A stretch of 64,000 nucleotides of DNA from Savagea serpentis (lineage in GTDB: Bacteria; Bacillota; Bacilli; Bacillales_A; Planococcaceae): NCBI RefSeq assembly GCF_015351395.1, contig NZ_JADKPV010000001.1, positions 620,001 through 684,000 of the forward strand, in the 5' to 3' direction. Every line of letters begins with the position of its first letter. The first letter of the stretch is position 1. Made by a program: the position numbers and the translations under genes. The notes below the pieces were generated by a model. That model saw only the letters and a program-made list of their open reading frames with translations. It had not been told where the DNA came from and ran no database searches. Shown here in pieces: positions 61,984-64,000 of this stretch.

Positions 61984-63108
61984 TCACTGTTGTAAATTTT
62001 CTCCGCATTCACTGCAAAACTTCGTACCTGGAGCGTTCACATGACCACATTTCGGACAGTCTGCTTGTTGTTTCGCTCCACAATCTGGACAAAACTTCGC
62101 TCCTTTTTGCATCGCCGCTCCACATGACACACATGGAACAGTATCAGGTGCTGTAGACTTCCCGCAATGTGAACAAAACTTCGCGTCGTGTGGAATCGCC
62201 TCTTGACAATGTGGGCAAGGTTTCACGTTCGGAACACTTGGCGTGTTTGGTTGTTGCGTTTGCGCTTGGTTCAACATATGCCCCATCGCTTGACCCGCTC
62301 CGAAGCCCGCGCCTAATCCTGCAGCGCCCCCTTCATTTTGTGCCGCTTCGCGAATTGCTTTCGCCGCTTGGAATTGTTGGTATTGGTTCATATCGCCTAA
62401 AACACCCATGCTCGTGCGTTCGTCCATCGTCTGTTCGACTTCTTTCGGAAGCGATAAGTTTTCGATGTAGAGCGATGTAATGTCAAAACCGAATGCTTCA
62501 AAACGCGGACGCATTTTTTCACGACCCGCTTCACTTAATTCATCGTAATGCATCGCCAAATCGAGCGCTGGAATACCAGATTCTGCAAATAAATCACTGA
62601 GTCCTGAAATGATCATCTTCTTCAAATGACCTTCAATCGCTTCGGTCGTATACACTCCGTTCGTCCCGAACAATTGTTGTAAAAACACTTTCGGCTCACT
62701 GACGCGATATGAATAAATTCCGTACCCGCGCAAACGGATGACACCGAATTCTGGATCGCGCATCATGATCGGATTCGACGTACCCCACTTTTGATTGATG
62801 AACTGTTTCGTATTGACGAAATACACTTCCGCTTTGAACGGAGAATTAAAACCAGTAGGCCATGACTTTAACTTCGTCATGATGGGCATATTGCGTGTCA
62901 CGAGTTCGTGATGCCCTGGACCGAATACATCCGTCACTTCTCCTTCATTGACGAAAATCGCTACTTGTGATTCACGCACGATTAATTTCGCGCCCATTTT
63001 AATTTCATTATTTGCGACAGGGAAGCGATACACTAATGTGTTTGAACTGTCATCTGTCCATTCAATTACTTCGATAAATTGATTTTTAAAAAAGTTAAAA
63101 ATGCTCAT
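61984..63108 (-). CDS. ydjI: YdjI-like SPFH-domain protein with C-terminal zinc ribbons
   Basis: A 374-residue protein. An SPFH-like (virion core protein-type) domain covers about 1-260, with IEWTDDSSNTLVYRFPV at the start and RLRGYGIYSYRVSEPKVFLQQLFG. A Gly/Ala/Gln-rich linker around 260-300 follows. Then three or four CPxC...CxxCG zinc ribbons run to the C-terminus (about 304-372). In B. subtilis YdjI recruits YdjG/YdjH and PspA at stressed membranes. ATG 63108 has AGAGGAG 8 nt upstream, so the GTG at 63117 is not used. No pspA or ydjH is found beside it. Confidence 0.83.
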   Translation of the reverse strand: MSIFNFFKNQFIEVIEWTDDSSNTLVYRFPVANNEIKMGAKLIVRESQVAIFVNEGEVTDVFGPGHHELVTRNMPIMTKLKSWPTGFNSPFKAEVYFVNTKQFINQKWGTSNPIMMRDPEFGVIRLRGYGIYSYRVSEPKVFLQQLFGTNGVYTTEAIEGHLKKMIISGLSDLFAESGIPALDLAMHYDELSEAGREKMRPRFEAFGFDITSLYIENLSLPKEVEQTMDERTSMGVLGDMNQYQQFQAAKAIREAAQNEGGAAGLGAGFGAGQAMGHMLNQAQTQQPNTPSVPNVKPCPHCQEAIPHDAKFCSHCGKSTAPDTVPCVSCGAAMQKGAKFCPDCGAKQQADCPKCGHVNAPGTKFCSECGENLQQ

Positions 63109-63138
63109 CGCCGACACTCCTCTAATGTTGATATAGCT

Positions 63139-63144
63139 ATTATA
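63139..63144 (-). promoter_or_regulatory. -10 box of the ydjI-ydjG operon
   Basis: TATAAT on the minus strand lies 31 bp before the ydjI ATG. A -35 is poor. Confidence 0.5.
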
Positions 63145-63225
63145 CGCTACAAATCGGAATAAGTTTCATGAAAAGAGGGAACTTGTTTGAGAAGGACACG
63201 TTACGTAGTAAAGGGGGAGAACGAG

Positions 63226-63624
63226 TTGCGAAAAATCATTTGGTTCGGAATCGGCATTGCGCTCATCGGATTAGCGGTGAATTGGGGAATATGGACGACG
63301 TCGGAATGGTATACGGAACGCGGAGAAGTAGACGGAGACCCGATCGTATCTCCGAATCATCAACATGAAGCGGTCATTCGCTACGAATTATACGGGGGTG
63401 CGGCAGGTGGGGTACGGGCGATTGTCAATGTAGGAAATCGGACGATTTATGTTGCGGAAGCTCGTGAACGTTTACATCTCGTATGGGAAACAGAAGACGT
63501 CCTTCGCATCGAAAATGGCAATTTTCAACTGGCGCTACACGTCGACAAGGAACGGTACGATGAAAGTGGCAGACAATGTAAAAAGTATATCGTGAAAAAG
63601 CATAGTACATGTTATGAAGGATAA
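63226..63624 (+). CDS. Small membrane-anchored protein, possibly DUF5412-like
   Basis: About 132 residues with one N-terminal helix (about 5-22) and an exported domain: VSPNHQHEAVIRYELYGGAAGGVRAIVNV in the middle, a pattern reminiscent of DUF5412 proteins (SPxG...GGAxG). It has two cysteines near the C-terminus (RQCKKY and STCYEG), which may form a disulphide. The start is taken as TTG 63226 because AAAGGGGGAG stands just before it. Divergent from ydjI. Function unknown. Confidence 0.55.
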   Translation: MRKIIWFGIGIALIGLAVNWGIWTTSEWYTERGEVDGDPIVSPNHQHEAVIRYELYGGAAGGVRAIVNVGNRTIYVAEARERLHLVWETEDVLRIENGNFQLALHVDKERYDESGRQCKKYIVKKHSTCYEG

Positions 63625-63627
63625 ATG

Positions 63628-63662
63628 AAAAACCAAGCCCTTTAAGTAGGTGCTTGGTTTTT
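63628..63662. terminator. Shared terminator of convergent genes
   Basis: AAAAACCAAGC (63628-63638) pairs perfectly with GCTTGGTTTTT (63652-63662). Confidence 0.9.
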
Positions 63663-63670
63663 GTGTGCAC

Positions 63671-64000
63671 TTATTTAATTAATTCGACTAATTTTTGTGA
63701 CATGCCGCCTGAGACGATTGTTTTTTGTTCAGTCGCTGCGTTGTATAAAAGAACGCCATCGTCTGTATTTTTCATAAAGATATTTTGTTCTTTAAATGGG
63801 GAAGAAGCGGTTTCGATAGAAAATTGATAGTCTGCTGGACCGTCAAATGGAAATGCTGCATCTTCCCAAGTCGCATCTTCTAATACTGTTTCAACTGATG
63901 CGATCGCGGCACCTGTCACAGTGCCATGACGTAAGTAGTCTGTTGAACCTTCGTCATATTTAAAAATCATCACATGTGGCTGTTCGCTCATCGCTTTGTC
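63671..64000 (-). CDS. Hypothetical protein, 5' end cut by the window edge
   Basis: At least 109 residues with the stop at 63671. ATG 63991 could be the start, but no ribosome site is visible in the nine bases left, and the frame stays open to the edge, so the gene may be longer. The sequence looks like a small beta-rich cytosolic protein (FKYDEGSTDYLRHGTVTGAAIASVETVLED, PADYQFSIETAS). No family recognised. Confidence 0.5.
   Translation of the reverse strand, partial: DKAMSEQPHVMIFKYDEGSTDYLRHGTVTGAAIASVETVLEDATWEDAAFPFDGPADYQFSIETASSPFKEQNIFMKNTDDGVLLYNAATEQKTIVSGGMSQKLVELIK

Overview
The window looks like chromosome from a low-to-mid GC Gram-positive bacterium of the order Bacillales, most likely Caryophanaceae/Planococcaceae (Lysinibacillus, Sporosarcina and relatives). 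The reasons are strong AGGAGG ribosome sites, Zur/Fur boxes of Bacillus type, a bioXWF operon as in Lysinibacillus sphaericus, an AmaP-DUF2273-Asp23 cluster, sortase B with NEAT proteins, and YdjG/YdjI, YkpA and ZagA homologues. No rRNA, tRNA or CRISPR array was seen.

Layout. 0-3 kb: an unidentified partial gene, a MoxR/NorQ-type AAA ATPase and its VWA partner. 3-4.2 kb: a Zur-boxed CobW-type zinc metallochaperone (ZagA). 4.2-7 kb: bioX-bioW-bioF behind a candidate BirA operator. 7.1-8.8 kb: a dicarboxylate/amino-acid symporter and a small membrane protein. 9-13.6 kb: an operon of TetR regulator, NCS1 permease, DUF917 and hydantoinase/oxoprolinase. 13.7-21.5 kb: small membrane proteins and lipoproteins, a short-chain dehydrogenase whose 3' end abuts a 0.3-kb IS200/IS605-like relic, the alkaline-shock cluster and a luciferase-like flavin oxidoreductase.

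21.7-29.8 kb is a complete Isd-type haem acquisition locus: haem monooxygenase, three NEAT proteins (one with four NEAT domains), haem-binding lipoprotein, permease, ATPase and sortase B, behind a Fur box. 30.3-37.5 kb holds a LysR regulator and a Fur-boxed dipeptide/nickel-family ABC importer with a permease-ATPase fusion and two GATase1-like proteins. This 7-kb block is bracketed by a 48-bp direct repeat of the ykpA 3' end, which suggests an inserted module. 37.5-40.4 kb carries ykpA and an MFS transporter.

40.6-49.4 kb encodes DptF, DptG and DptH, the DNA-phosphorothioation-dependent restriction module, with no dnd modification gene anywhere in the window. Directly behind it are two long iteron-like repeats and a DnaD-type replication protein. 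This suggests a defence locus next to a relic of, or insertion by, an autonomous replicon. 50.6-64 kb returns to ordinary genes: a frameshifted small membrane protein, a glycosyltransferase/DedA/polysaccharide deacetylase operon, LCP and AI-2E family proteins, a second haem/B12-type ABC importer co-transcribed with a ferrochelatase-like enzyme, and YdjG/YdjI homologues.

Iron and haem dominate the accessory content: the Isd locus, the Fur-boxed peptide-type importer, and the FecCD-type importer with its chelatase-like partner. All functional assignments come from motif and family recognition by eye; no database search was run.
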